Shown here: positions 8,123 to 16,293 of the stretch, in pieces | Numbering within the stretch: position 1 is the first letter of the stretch | Layout: each line of letters opens with the position of its first letter | NCBI GenBank assembly: GCA_030998015.1 | Contig: JARWMV010000209.1 | Span: forward strand, 1-17,727 | Length of the DNA: 17,727 nt | Direction of reading: 5' to 3' | Source of the DNA: Ceratorhiza oryzae-sativae | Lineage: Eukaryota > Basidiomycota > Agaricomycetes > Cantharellales > Ceratobasidiaceae | The notes under the pieces: model-generated | Seen by the model: the letters and a program-made list of their open reading frames with translations, nothing else | Told to the model about the DNA's origin: nothing | Databases searched by the model: none | Translations under genes and position numbers: made by a program

Positions 8123-8294
8123 CCGCCGGCGTTAGAGGGAATCCTAAAGATTCCCTCGTAGAAAATGACGACCGTTCGTCATTTTCAGCCGGCGGCTAAA
8201 TATCGATATTATGCCGCGCACTAGCAATCGCAAACGGTTGCGATTGCTCACGTTGGTTGGTGGGACAAGTCCCACCAGCAACTAACGCGCGCGG
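8123..8294 (+). repeat. C element, 172 bp
   Basis: It starts CCGCCGGCG and ends CGCGCGCGG. Domain 1 is closed by CCGCCGGC/GCCGGCGG and holds two hairpins (GAGGGAATC/GATTCCCTC and GAAAATGACGA/TCGTCATTTTC). The linker contains the palindrome AATATCGATATT. Domain 2 is closed by GCCGCGC/GCGCGCGG and holds two hairpins (AGCAATCGCAA/TTGCGATTGCT and TGGTGGGAC/GTCCCACCA). Flanks are TACT and AGTA, an inverted rather than a direct repeat. Confidence 0.88.
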
Positions 8295-8449
8295 AGTAAG
8301 CCTCGTAACTATGATTAGTTTCAAGCAAATGTGAAATTTGATATACAAAATCACAATACATGAATTACTATTTCTTTTATTTATCTTTTGTGCAACACTT
8401 GTTCATTTTAAATATCTCAACGGTGGCTAATTAATAATTGAAAATTTAT

Positions 8450-8655
8450 AACTTTTATCTATTGTGCGACGGCTATTCCATAATATACCGCCGGATCATT
8501 ATGCCCTACTTTCGTATCTGGTTGACTTATGGGTCTCTCAGTTAAGCATGCTGGTCAAGCCAAAAGCTAACGCTAGAGTTAACAAGAGTTATACTTTATC
8601 TTTAAAAAGTTCCGTCGAACTCTTAGAGAATGTTTTAATATTCTCACGACTATCA
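8450..8655 (-). rRNA. Large-subunit rRNA, domain V upstream exon
   Basis: The minus strand carries TACGAAAGTAGGGCATAATG, then ATGATCCGGCGG and GATAAAAGTT, matching domain V at about E. coli 2330-2440 (compare GCAGGTCATAGTGATCCGGTGG in the bacterial gene). The 3' edge (8450) is set by continuity with the exon at 6125 and by the T before the intron. The 5' edge is approximate: TCTAAGAGTTCGACGGAAC at about 8610-8632 fits the helix around 2285-2300, and upstream of about 8655 the match fades into intron-like DNA. Confidence 0.85.
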
Positions 8656-8722
8656 AATATACTTAATTCATATTAAATAATTTATTGTTGTATAGAATAA
8701 CTATATCTTGAAAAACGATGAT

Positions 8723-9015
8723 TTATGTTATACCCAATTTGTAGTACATTGAAGGATGCAAATGTGGAAGTATTAATTCTTTTAATCTGCTCAAAGATTC
8801 CTTTTTAATCCCTGCCAAGACGTGCGCTAAAGCGCAGTTGCCAGGCAGGGCCAGTAAATAGAATATTTATTATCTAAATGTATTTTTTGCACAGTACAAT
8901 TTAAGCCAAATTTATTAGTTAATAAATTCTTTAAATATTCTACTTCTGATAGAGTAAAATTATTAGTTGCTATTCTCACACCATATTGTGTGTAACCTCC
9001 ATCATCGCTTATAAG
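8723..9015 (-). pseudogene. LAGLIDADG endonuclease, C-terminal fragment with D insertion
   Basis: The frame starts LISDDGGYTQYGVRIATNN, runs through FTLSEVEYLKNLLTNKFGLNC and ends HLHPSMYYKLGIT with TAA at 8723-8725. This equals the second half of the intact gene at 12739-13377. The N-terminal half is missing: upstream of 9016 there is a TAG and no LAGLIDADG helix. A 44-bp D element (8810-8853) splits YSIY from IKKESL, and its removal restores the frame. It lies just upstream of the rnl exon, inside an intron. Confidence 0.82.
8810..8853 (-). repeat. D element, 44 bp, inside LAGLIDADG fragment
   Basis: On the minus strand it reads TGGCCCTGCC ... GGCAGGG, with an inner hairpin around TGCGCTTTAGCGCA. 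Removal joins TCT ATT TAC to ATT AAA AAG in frame. No clear target duplication. Confidence 0.78.
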
Positions 9016-9168
9016 CTACATAGAAGAAAAAGTACCCAGGATTTTCAGGGTAACCATAATATCATCCGGGCCTCGAACAGCCTTCGACCTTCCAGAACTT
9101 AACATGACCTTCCTCTGGATCTAATGATCTGGAAGAGGGGTTTTATTCTATTTTAAAGAGATTTCATA

Positions 9169-9319
9169 CCCCCGCTTAGGGTCAACCAGCATTGTATTTA
9201 TATATAAATACATGCTGTTGACCCGAGGGGTAATGGATATCGAGGCCGCGTTCGCGGCGAGCCGCGCGCACGCCAGGGCCGCCTTGGCTTAAGCCAAGGC
9301 GTTCGCAGGCGTGCACGGG
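9169..9319 (-). repeat. A2 element, 151 bp, TSD TCATA
   Basis: Flanked by TCATA at 9164-9168 and 9320-9324. With one TSD it is 156 bp. Removing it gives NLYEISLK-stop, a typical NUMOD1 end. Confidence 0.92.
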
Positions 9320-9455
9320 TCATATAAATTTTGGAAAATTTTTTTTGATTTTATGTATCTATGGATTGTAGGACAACTTGTTTTTAGACTCATAGCAGCT
9401 TTTCTTATGGAACTATATTCTTTAATCTCATTTGTTTTAATATTAACAACAACTG

Positions 9456-9716
9456 ACCCCCAAACATGTGCAGCTACGCTGCATTGTTTGGGGGGCAGTA
9501 GCCCCCCAATAATGTAATGGCCCTCCCAATACGTTGGCCCGTAGGGCCCAAAACCACCGTGAAGGTGTTTCCAAAAACACCTTTACGGTGGTTTTGGGCC
9601 TTACAGGCTTGGTAACGCATTGGGAGGTCATTGTAATCATTGGGGGTAGCCCCCCAATAATGCAATGCAATCATTGGGGGGTAGCCCCCCAATAATGCAT
9701 TGCAATCATTGGGGGT
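9456..9716. repeat. P element, 261 bp compound copy, TSD CAACTG
   Basis: Flanked by CAACTG at 9450-9455 and 9717-9722. It starts ACCCCC and ends GGGGGT. It contains the common P hairpin, an inner inverted repeat around CCAAAACCACC...GGTGGTTTTGG, and repeated ATTGGGGG/CCCCCAAT units at 9620-9716. With one TSD it is 267 bp, a multiple of three. Confidence 0.9.
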
Positions 9717-9987
9717 CAACTGTTTTTAGTGCAAGCCCTGTAAAATCGGAGCTTGAATTTGTAGTCCAAGCTTCTTGCACAGATATAGGCTCGACATAGC
9801 TGTTAGGCGTCAATCTTTTTAAACTTTCTATCTGATTGTTAAAAGAATTTGTTGTTTCCCCGGTTCTTAATATTCGTACCCAAAATCTATTTCTGTAAAG
9901 GTCGGTAATACTACTTATTGATTTATCTCTAAGAGAATTATCCAGTTTGACTAAACTTTTAGTATCTAATTTTGTAGATTCGCTAGC

Positions 9988-10159
9988 CCGCCGGCGTTAG
10001 AGGGAATCCTAAAGATTCCCTCGTAGAAAATGACGACCGTTCGTCATTTTCAGCCGGCGGCTAAATATCGATATTATGCCGCGCACTAGCAATCGCAAAC
10101 GGTTGCGATTGCTCACGTTGGTTGGTGGGACAAGTCCCACCAGCAACTAACGCGCGCGG
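9988..10159 (+). repeat. C element, 172 bp, in GIY-YIG gene
   Basis: Same length and sequence as the copy at 8123-8294. Flanks GCTAGC and AGAATC show no direct repeat. 172 is not a multiple of three; removal restores DS-ASES in frame. Confidence 0.9.
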
Positions 10160-10453
10160 AGAATCAAAAGTTTGTGCAATTTTTGTATTATTATCGAATA
10201 CAATTACTTTATAACCTTTTTCTAAATTAATTTTGGCCAGATGAGATTGAAGTAGTTCTAAAGTTTCCTTTGAAAATTTTTTCCGTGGTACCGTTCTCAT
10301 TTTTTCTAGAGTTTCTTCAGTGTGCTTATATCCTAATGAAGAATAAGCTTTTTTTAATATGTTGTACTCAGGGTTTAAAAAATCAATATAGTGTTGTTCT
10401 CGAGATACGACATCCTTTGAATCACAATATTCTAGTATGTCCAATTTAAAAAC

Positions 10454-10709
10454 CGTCGCGCTGGGACCGCCCGAATGGATGCCCGTAGACCCCCAATGAT
10501 GCAATTAGGGGCCACTTAAAATAGCAAAGCTATTTTAGAGGCCCCGTAATTGCTTCATTTGGGGGGTGGATGCCCCCCAAACAATGCAGCGTAGCTGCAC
10601 ATGTTTGGGGGGCACTAGGGCCCAAAACCAGACTCGGTCATCGCAGATGTCCGGCAGGGGTTAGTCAAAGACTAACCCGCTTACCGTCCCCAGCGCGGCC
10701 GGCTCGAGG
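10454..10709 (-). repeat. E element with nested hairpins, in GIY-YIG gene
   Basis: On the minus strand it runs from CCTCGAGCCGGCC to GCGCGACG, with the same ends as the copy at 990-1171. Inside lie a P hairpin (about 10571-10613), a hairpin GGGGCC...AAATAGC-AAAGC-TATTTT...GGCCCC, and GGGTTAGTC...GACTAACCC. Removal restores the frame (LSN-VFKLDI). Confidence 0.75.
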
Positions 10710-11021
10710 GTTAGATAAACCATTTTTCAGTAAAGCAGAACTTATGATACTTTTGGATTTTGTAGTTATTTTTTGCAAAAGAATATTAGAAAAATAAGTT
10801 ACAAATCTTTTAGCCAAGTTTGTTGAGCTTCCGATATATTTGAACCCTGTAAGATTATTTGTCAAACAGTAGATACCTGATTTTTGGTTATTTTCCAAGA
10901 AAATTTGTTTTTTTTGGTTTTGCAGATCAGAATAAGATACTCCGCTCCCTGGATCTCTAGAGATCCAGGAGGCGGGATTAACAGTATTTAAATTATTTGT
11001 ATTTTTCATTGAAATTTTTGT

Positions 11022-11640
11022 AGAGTGAAAACACGAGTTATTTTGTAATTGAATATCCTATATTGCCTTACCTCGACTGTGGACGCCTTTAGTCGACCAC
11101 AGGCTCGGTCGCCGAGTCTGCGGTCGGGCATTCGCTAGACCACAGACGAGACAAGGATTCAGCCTTATAGGACTCAAAACTTTCCCCAAAATTCGGAATC
11201 CACGAAATTTTGGATCATCTGCTGCCCTGTTTTACCGTCTCGTGTCAACATAGTTGACCGGACGGTAAAACTGCCCAACCCTGACAAAAACCCGGTTAGA
11301 CCGGGGGACTATATCGAGTCCATGATTGCAATTCCAGGGTTGTTGAAATGTTTTAACCCTCGTCTATATAGATCTGGGCGACAAGTCGGCATGGGGTAAT
11401 ACTATTTCCACTTCAGAGACCTCAGAAAGAAACCTTTAGTAAAGGTTAGCCTCGTAACTAAGATTAGGTTCAATTAGCTTGGTATGGTTCCCCGTAAAGG
11501 GTCAATTACAAAAATTGGCCAACCCAGTAAAATTGAATTCCTATTTCTTTTATAACTTCCCTCATCACATAAAAATGGGATAATAAACCCCCACACTTCG
11601 GTCGTGTTCACATTTCTCTACTTTTGCAGAGTATCTTTGC
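11022..11640 (-). ncRNA. Group I intron 5' module, paralogous to the rnl intron
   Basis: Two blocks match the 5' part of the rnl intron (7880-8420). The first is AAAATAACTCGTGTTTTCAC at 11026-11045 with the CAAAATTTCG...ATTCCGAA region at about 11180-11215. The second is GTTACGAGGCTAA at about 11446-11458. Both precede a GIY-YIG ORF, so this is probably the 5' half of the intron that encodes 9148-11009. The exon it should follow was not identified. Short hairpins decorate it (GGACTCGATATAGTCC at about 11307-11322; TTTTACCGTC...GACGGTAAAA at 11229-11271). Confidence 0.55.
11071..11161. repeat. GC-rich insertion, 91 bp, flanked by GCCTTA
   Basis: A GC-rich segment (CCTCGACTGTGG ... CAGACGAGACAAGG) is present here but absent from the paralogous intron module near 7915-7935. 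GCCTTA flanks it at 11065-11070 and 11162-11167. The interior can fold into hairpins such as GTCGACCACAG/CTGCGGTC. Its sequence does not match the other families. Confidence 0.65.
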
Positions 11641-11696
11641 AACAAGAGTAATTTTTAATTGACAACAGTACTCCTGTGTAACCCTGTCGTCTACTG

Positions 11697-11813
11697 CCCC
11701 CCAAACATGTGCAGCTACGCTGCATTGTTTGAGGGGCATCCGCCCCCCAATAAGGTAATGGCCCCCCCCAATACGTTTGTGACGCATTGGGAGGCCATTG
11801 CCTTGTTGGGGGT
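11697..11813. repeat. P element, 117 bp, TSD CTACTG/CTACAG
   Basis: Flanked by CTACTG (11691-11696) and CTACAG (11814-11819). Nearly identical to 16294-16409, apart from one extra C in a C run. Confidence 0.88.
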
Positions 11814-12034
11814 CTACAGGGAACCCGGCAATATGGTAGAACAATCGAGGCGGTTTATAAGTTCCAAAGACTCTGAAGATATTTACCTTTTTTACTTTTT
11901 CCCAAATAAGATTTTATACCAAAAAAATCATGTAAGACTTTAATTAAATTTTCATTATCTATTTTTGAGTAAAAACAAGTATTTAATACTAACTTTCCAT
12001 TGTAAAAATGTCCATTCGTTTAGATCCAAATGGC

Positions 12035-12206
12035 CCGCCGGCGTTAGAGGGAATCTGAAAGATTCCCTCGTAGAAAATGACGACCGTTCGTCATTTTCAG
12101 CCGGCGGCTAAATATCGATATTATGCCGCGCACTAGCAATCGCAAACGGTTGCGATTGCTCACGTTGGTTGGTGGGACAAGTCCCACCAGCAACTAACGC
12201 GCGCGG
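12035..12206 (+). repeat. C element, 172 bp
   Basis: Standard copy; differs in the first hairpin loop (GAATCTGAAAGATTC). Flanks TGGC and GCAG; no direct repeat. Confidence 0.9.
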
Positions 12207-12288
12207 GCAGTAATATAATTTTCTAGAGTTTGGGGTACTATTTTTTTCCCATTTTTGTAGAAAGATGAATATAACCAATAAAGACTAC

Positions 12289-12460
12289 CCGCCGGCGTTA
12301 GAGGGAATCCTAAAGATTCCCTCGTAGAAAATGACGACCGTTCGTCATTTTCAGCCGGCGGCTAAATATCGATATTATGCCGCGCACTAGCAATCGCAAA
12401 CGGTTGCGATTGCTCACGTTGGTTGGTGGGACAAGTCCCACCAGCAACTAACGCGCGCGG
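12289..12460 (+). repeat. C element, 172 bp
   Basis: Standard copy, 82 bp from the previous one. Flanks ACTAC and AGTGT; no direct repeat. Confidence 0.9.
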
Positions 12461-12738
12461 AGTGTTAAATTCATAACCGTAATATTCTCTATCAACACCT
12501 TTAATAGTTCTAATATATTTTCTAGGTTCAAGTTTGCTACAGTAGCCTCTAGCTAGAAAGAATTCGTATAAACTAAATAAATAATCTTTATGTATTATAC
12601 TTTGTTTAATTGAAAAACGAGGGGTTTATATGGCAAGCATTAGTATTAAACTCCATAGAGTTAAATGTTGCCAACCTTCCTGGCCTGAGTCCTGAAAACA
12701 GTAAATAGGAGGGGTTACTAAACTTGAAAATAAAAAAA

Positions 12739-13377
12739 TTAAAGACCTATTTTATAAAGCATTGATGGTGGAAGAATGTCCTTTAACATATTTTGTAAAA
12801 CTGGGAGTGATTTAGAGGAGATTTTAATTGCATAGCCACTATATTGTTTTTGAACGGTACATTTTAAACCGAATTTGCTAGTTAAAGCATCAGCTAAAAG
12901 TTTAACCTCTGACAATTTGAAACTATTTGTTGCTAATGTCAATGTTCGACCTTTTTTATCCAAACCTCCATCATCAGCTATCCAATAGCATATACCCAAA
13001 GGTGTTAAAAGATCCCCTATATTCGCAGGCACTTTTTTTACCCCATTAATATAAAATAGTTCGTATAGCTCGTTAAAGCAAGGTAAAGCAAAAGTAGAAA
13101 AACGTATTTTACCATGTTCTTTACCAGATCTTTTATCAAACACGTGGTAGATTAAAGGTTTCTGCGAACCATAAGATTTAAATAATTCGTACAAGTGAAG
13201 AAGGTATTCTTTGTGAACAAGACCTTGTCCAAAACAACATCGAACACTTGTAGTTGAATTTGATCTTTTTTGCATAAAAAGGTCACCCAATATAAGACCG
13301 ACAAGAATATCCTTCAATTGGTCAGTTAAACTAAATTGTAATCGTTCTGCTCTAGTTAAATAATTTTTTCTTTGCAT
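12739..13377 (-). CDS. Intact LAGLIDADG homing endonuclease (LAGLIDADG_2 type)
   Basis: This is a complete 212-residue frame from ATG (13377) to the stop at 12739, the only uninterrupted endonuclease gene here. The motif DILVGLILGDLFM lies at residues 21-33 and PLGICYWIADDGG near 126-140. Single-motif proteins of this type usually act as dimers that cut long DNA sites. It ends ILPPSMLYKIGL, as do its relatives at 480-1297, 2944-3762 and 15498. Its leader (13380-13560) matches that of the palindrome copies but has no A2 element at the TATGA site. It is probably intron-encoded, but exon borders around it were not identified. Confidence 0.92.
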   Translation of the reverse strand: MQRKNYLTRAERLQFSLTDQLKDILVGLILGDLFMQKRSNSTTSVRCCFGQGLVHKEYLLHLYELFKSYGSQKPLIYHVFDKRSGKEHGKIRFSTFALPCFNELYELFYINGVKKVPANIGDLLTPLGICYWIADDGGLDKKGRTLTLATNSFKLSEVKLLADALTSKFGLKCTVQKQYSGYAIKISSKSLPVLQNMLKDILPPSMLYKIGL

Positions 13378-13912
13378 AAATGTTAATTAAGAATATTTAT
13401 AAGACTTCCATTTTAAAGGTATATCATATTAAAGATTAATATAATCACATCCTCTATGAATATTAAACTTATGTATTTTTTTATTTCTTAAGGAAATTGT
13501 GTTTAAATATATTGAGAATACATAGCCTAATACCATAAGACGAAACCTAGGGCCTTTTCTTCAATTATTATAATTAGGGGAATACCTGGGGCATGGCTTC
13601 CAGTTGGAGACTAGTAGGAAGCCCAGGGGTAACTGGGCGCCCCACCCAACAGGGCGAATGCCATAATTCGATTCCACAGTAGACCCCCAATGATTGCAAT
13701 GGCCCTCCCAATACGTTGGCCCGTAGGGCCCGCCTTACAGGCTTGGTAACGCATTGGGAGGTCATTGCATTATTGGGGGGCTACTGCCCCCCAAACAATG
13801 CAGCGTAGCTGCACATGTTTGGGGGTCAGTAGTAATATATTAAGAAAAGGGTAAGGAAGTGGAGTATGGTTTAAAATTATTTGTGAGGGTTAAATTTGTT
13901 AACCTCTTCTTT
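13378..13912 (-). other. Leader/intron block shared with the palindrome copies
   Basis: No gene. Minus-strand blocks shared with 3780-4175 include the ORF leader, GGCCCTAGGTTTCGTCTTAT at about 13536-13555 (also about 4018-4037), and ACCATACTCCACT at about 13860. A region specific to this copy (13570-13676) is GC-richer with several short stems. A P element lies at 13683-13826. The block is likely the 5' part of the intron that carries the LAGLIDADG gene. Confidence 0.6.
13683..13826. repeat. P element, 144 bp, TSD CAGTAG
   Basis: Flanked by CAGTAG at 13677-13682 and 13827-13832, starting ACCCCC and ending GGGGGT. The central part shares the GTTGGCCCGTAGGGCC stretch with 9456-9716. Confidence 0.92.
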
Positions 13913-13917
13913 TATGA

Positions 13918-14068
13918 CCCGTGCACGCCTGCGAACGCCTTGGCTTAAGCCAAGGCGGCCCTGGCGTGCGCGCGGCTCGCCGCGAACGCGGCCTCGATAT
14001 CCATTACCCCTCGGGTCAACAGCATGTATTTATATATAAATACAATGCTGGTTGACCCTAAGCGGGGG
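13918..14068 (+). repeat. A2 element, 151 bp, TSD TATGA
   Basis: Flanked by TATGA at 13913-13917 and 14069-14073. Same insertion site as the copy at 4179-4329, as seen from about 10 bp of shared flank on each side. Confidence 0.92.
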
Positions 14069-14239
14069 TATGAAATTTCCACAAAAATTAAACATACCAT
14101 AAATTAGTACTCCTTCTTTAACTGAATAAATTTAGCAATAATTATACTTGACAGTATTAGATGTAGTCAATGAAATTAGTCAACATCTAACAGGTCCCTG
14201 ATGCGGCATGTTAATGCTGCATCAGTATATTCGATTAGG

Positions 14240-14490
14240 CACCCCTGCGCTCCCGCCAATGTTTCACTGGCGGAAGCGCTGCCAACTCCTTCTCCGCTCC
14301 GATTTACTGCATAGCCGGCTCCAAGAAGTAGACCTATTAAAACTGCTATAACATCTTCGTTATGGGGACCTATACGGTTAACAGCTCTACATGAATTATG
14401 AAAAGATCTTTTTTGTGCTCTTAATCTATTTTGTTTATTCCCATTTTTTGAAAATTGAATAATTGTAGAATTATCATTTCTATAAAAAAA
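14240..14490 (-). pseudogene. LAGLIDADG_1-type endonuclease, N-terminal fragment in cox2 intron
   Basis: The frame reads FSKNGNKQNRLRAQKRSFHN, then RAVNRIGPHNEDVIAVLIG and LLLGAGYAVNRSGEGV. The segment HNEDVIAVLIGLLLGAGYA is the first LAGLIDADG helix of the double-motif type often found in fungal cox introns, here with Ala in place of the usual catalytic Asp. After GEGV the sequence runs into small hairpins (GCGCTTCCGCCAG/TGGCGGGAGCGC at 14249-14281; GATGCGGCAT/ATGCTGCATC at about 14200-14223). No second motif follows. A GC-rich insert (about 14491-14605) precedes it. Truncated, with an altered catalytic residue, it is unlikely to be active. Confidence 0.72.
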
Positions 14491-14605
14491 CTCCCGAGCG
14501 TAGATCGCGCCTTAGCGCGGCCCACGCTCGGGCAGCGCCTAACGATCGGGATGATTTCCGCATGTTTGGGGGGCAGTAGGGAAATCGACGCCCGATCGTT
14601 GGGGG
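14491..14605. repeat. GC-rich insert, family not assigned
   Basis: Hairpins CCGAGCGT...ACGCTCGG with inner CGCGCC-TTA-GGCGCG-like pairing, then AACGATCGGG...CCCGATCGTT enclosing a P remnant (GCATGTTTGGGGGGCAGTAG). It sits ahead of the LAGLIDADG_1 fragment. Confidence 0.65.
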
Positions 14606-14760
14606 AATAAAGAAATAAGAAAAAATCAAAACAACGGATTGACATATTCACAAATAATACTTACAATAAAAAATTTAATAGTACATGATATATCATGTAA
14701 TTGTAACAAGATTTTGTTTATTTTATTATTTATATTTGATTTTAGGCCAAATATTTGGTG

Positions 14761-14799
14761 ACCTGCTACTTTAATAGTCATAGTTGGTGAAATTACTTC
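14761..14799 (-). CDS. Cytochrome c oxidase subunit 2, 13-residue middle exon
   Basis: This 39-bp exon encodes EVISPTMTIKVAG. It is the COX2 segment between the second membrane helix (…LLYMLD) and [12 protein letters not shown]. It connects in phase 0 on both sides: the preceding exon ends GAT at 16549 and the following exon starts CAC at 5641. Flanking introns end in G (14800) and follow T (14761), as group I introns do. It is too short for automatic ORF calling. Confidence rests on exact fit to both neighbours. Confidence 0.9.
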
Positions 14800-15084
14800 C
14801 GCACTAACTTAAGCACCCTGAATTGAATAAGACCTTATCTACACTAGACACTAAAGTGAATAGTTCCACTTCACACTTTTCCATTACCAAAGTGTTCGTA
14901 AGGTCAATAAGTCAGTAAGTACTACATCATGTTAGTTGGATTTTGTCTTAAATATTTTTTTGAACTACTCAATTAAACACTACTTTAGCAGCATTGTATA
15001 ATGTACATTATACATGCTGTCATAATCCTTATCTACCGTCTACTCAGTTGTATTTCCACCACCTGAGTAGCCATTTGGTAATTG

Positions 15085-15117
15085 CCCCCCCCCAACATGC
15101 TGTAAGGCATTGGGGGT
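15085..15117. repeat. P element, minimal 33-bp copy, TSD (C/T)AATTG
   Basis: CCCCCCCCCAACATGC...GCATTGGGGGT, flanked by TAATTG (15079-15084) and CAATTG (15118-15123). The smallest copy, showing which part of the family is essential: the C-run and G-run ends. Confidence 0.82.
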
Positions 15118-15827
15118 CAATTGCTTTTTCTTTGACTATTATACCAGGTAAGGAATAGACTAAACATAGTAATGTAAAAAATATCTATTTACGTAAAATC
15201 TCTGAGGGGAAAATAGCCAAAAAAGGGAGGGGTTCAATTTTTTGGTCGTAGTTTACCCCTGCAAGTAATAATATAACAATATTTTCAATTTTCACTTAAA
15301 TAAATAAGTACGATAAATATTATTTTATTGTGTATTCACAATAAAGGCCTATGTCGCGGTGACACAGACCAATTATCTCCTTGCATACAGTAAATTTTAA
15401 GCTTGACTCAGTAAAATTTTAAAATGATAGTATTTATAATTATACTCTAAAATCTGGCAGGAGCAAATTGACCAAAACATTCAAGTTAACCAAAAACCTA
15501 TAAACCAAACTTGTAGTGCATGCTTGGATGCACATGAGGAATAACCAAAGATCTAAAAAGTGGCATAGATTTTGATTTTATGTAAATCATAGGTTTATTA
15601 GAATGGTTTTGCACTGAAACTGCTAAACCAAAATTATAGTGTAAAATGGCAGCCAATTTGTAAACTTCCTTATACTCGAAACCTTCAGTGTGAAGATAAA
15701 ACCCAGAAACTGCGTTAGCACCATCATCAGCGGCCCAAAAAGCTAAAGCTCGAGGTGTTAATTCACTGATAATGTCGTCTTTTATTACTTTGACCCATTT
15801 GCCTTCTTCTTTAATGTAAAATAGGTC

Positions 15828-15999
15828 CCGCCGGCGTTAGAGGGAATCCTAAAGATTCCCTCGTAGAAAATGACGACCGTTCGTCATTTTCAGCCGGCGG
15901 CTAAATATCGATATTATGCCGCGCACTAGCAATCGCAAACGGTTGCGATTGCTCACGTTGGTTGGTGGGACAAGTCCCACCAGCAACTAACGCGCGCGG
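15828..15999 (+). repeat. C element, 172 bp, in cox2-intron LAGLIDADG gene
   Basis: Standard copy; flanks AGGTC and CATTA, no direct repeat beyond a possible single C. Confidence 0.9.
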
Positions 16000-16293
16000 C
16001 ATTAAAAAAAGAATAACTTCGCGTTCGTATTCTTAAATTGTAACAGAGAGTTTGGTTTCTTAGAGAAACCCCAAAGTCAGGCACTCTTTCACAAAGATGT
16101 GATAAATATGAAAATACAAACCAAACATATTCAAATCTTTGAATGGTTTGTGTGAATCTAAAACTAGGATTTTTAGAAGTGTGGGAGACAAACAATGTAC
16201 CGTCACCGAGAAGGTGTCCGACTAATTGTTCTCTTGTTGGATAATCCAGTTTAGTTATATTTCTTGAATGAGGGTTGAGACGAATTCCTACTG

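Larger units (their letters stand above)
6126..8449 (-). ncRNA. Group I intron in rnl with GIY-YIG ORF
   Basis: The intron lies between rnl exons ending AAAGTT (8450) and starting ACGCTAGGG (6125), and ends in G at 6126. P7 is clear on the minus strand: TTCAGAGACTATACATGG at about 6214-6231 pairs with GAAGATATAGTCC at 6175-6187 (GACTATA with TATAGTC). The 5' module (about 7880-8420) resembles the one at 11022-11600. Element C (8123-8294) sits in it, and the ORF occupies 6536-7904. The 3' flank at 6232-6500 is intron sequence without a recognised gene. Confidence 0.85.
9148..11009 (-). pseudogene. GIY-YIG homing endonuclease with NUMOD3 and NUMOD1, interrupted four times
   Basis: Five blocks give one full-length protein. 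Block 1 (11009-10710) holds KSGIYCLTNNLTGFKYIGSS, an intact GIY-YIG core with NLAKRF. Block 2 (10453-10160) holds SREQHYIDFLNPEYNILKKA, the catalytic-Glu region, then NUMOD3-like HTEETLEKMR. Block 3 (9987-9723) reads ASESTKLDTK to SDFTGLALKT. Block 4 (9449-9325) is a NUMOD1 DNA-binding domain, VVVNIKTNEIKEYSSIRKAA with SCPTIHRYIKS. Block 5 gives EISLK and TAG at 9148-9150. Inserts are E (10454-10709), C (9988-10159), P (9456-9716) and A2 (9169-9319). Each can be removed to keep the frame, and the joined ends agree with the families. Likely role: homing of the surrounding intron. Confidence 0.85.
11855..12610 (-). pseudogene. LAGLIDADG endonuclease pseudogene with two C insertions
   Basis: Blocks read KQSIIHKDYLFSLYEFFL with YCSKLEPRKYIRTIKG to YGYEFNT (12600-12461), then SLYWLYSSFYKNGKKIVPQ to LENYIT (about 12286-12208), then IWI-stop-TNGHFYNGKLVLNT to LGKSKKGKYLQSLWNL (about 12033-11855). 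C elements separate the blocks. The gene also has a frameshift before KQSIIHK, lacks the first LAGLIDADG helix, lacks a few residues before IWI and has an in-frame TAA in the second motif. It is therefore decayed beyond the insertions. It follows the intact LAGLIDADG gene by about 130 bp. Confidence 0.8.
14240..14760 (-). ncRNA. 5' part of a cox2 group I intron
   Basis: It begins CACCAAATATTTGGCC right after the exon ending GCAGGT. The exon end and intron start can form a P1-like hairpin (AGG...CCAAA/TTTGG...CCT). The downstream exon also begins CACCAA, so the junction could slide, but the U-before, G-at-end rule fixes it at 14761/14760 and 5642/5641. It contains the LAGLIDADG_1 fragment. Its matching 3' core is at 5642-5830. 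Confidence 0.65.

Noticed and set aside
8462..8470. GTGCGACGG on the plus strand, resembling a group II intron 5' end
   Set aside because: It falls inside the rnl exon (complement of CCGTCGCAC), and no domain V hairpin was found.
8464..8676. Plus-strand 70-residue ORF
   Set aside because: It is the complement of the rnl exon, and the rRNA match on the minus strand explains the conservation.
11600..11660. Possible extra rnl segment (TTGCAAAGATACTCTGCAAA on the minus strand)
   Set aside because: It vaguely resembles the helix before the GACGGAAAGACC motif, but that motif does not follow and the match is too short to call.
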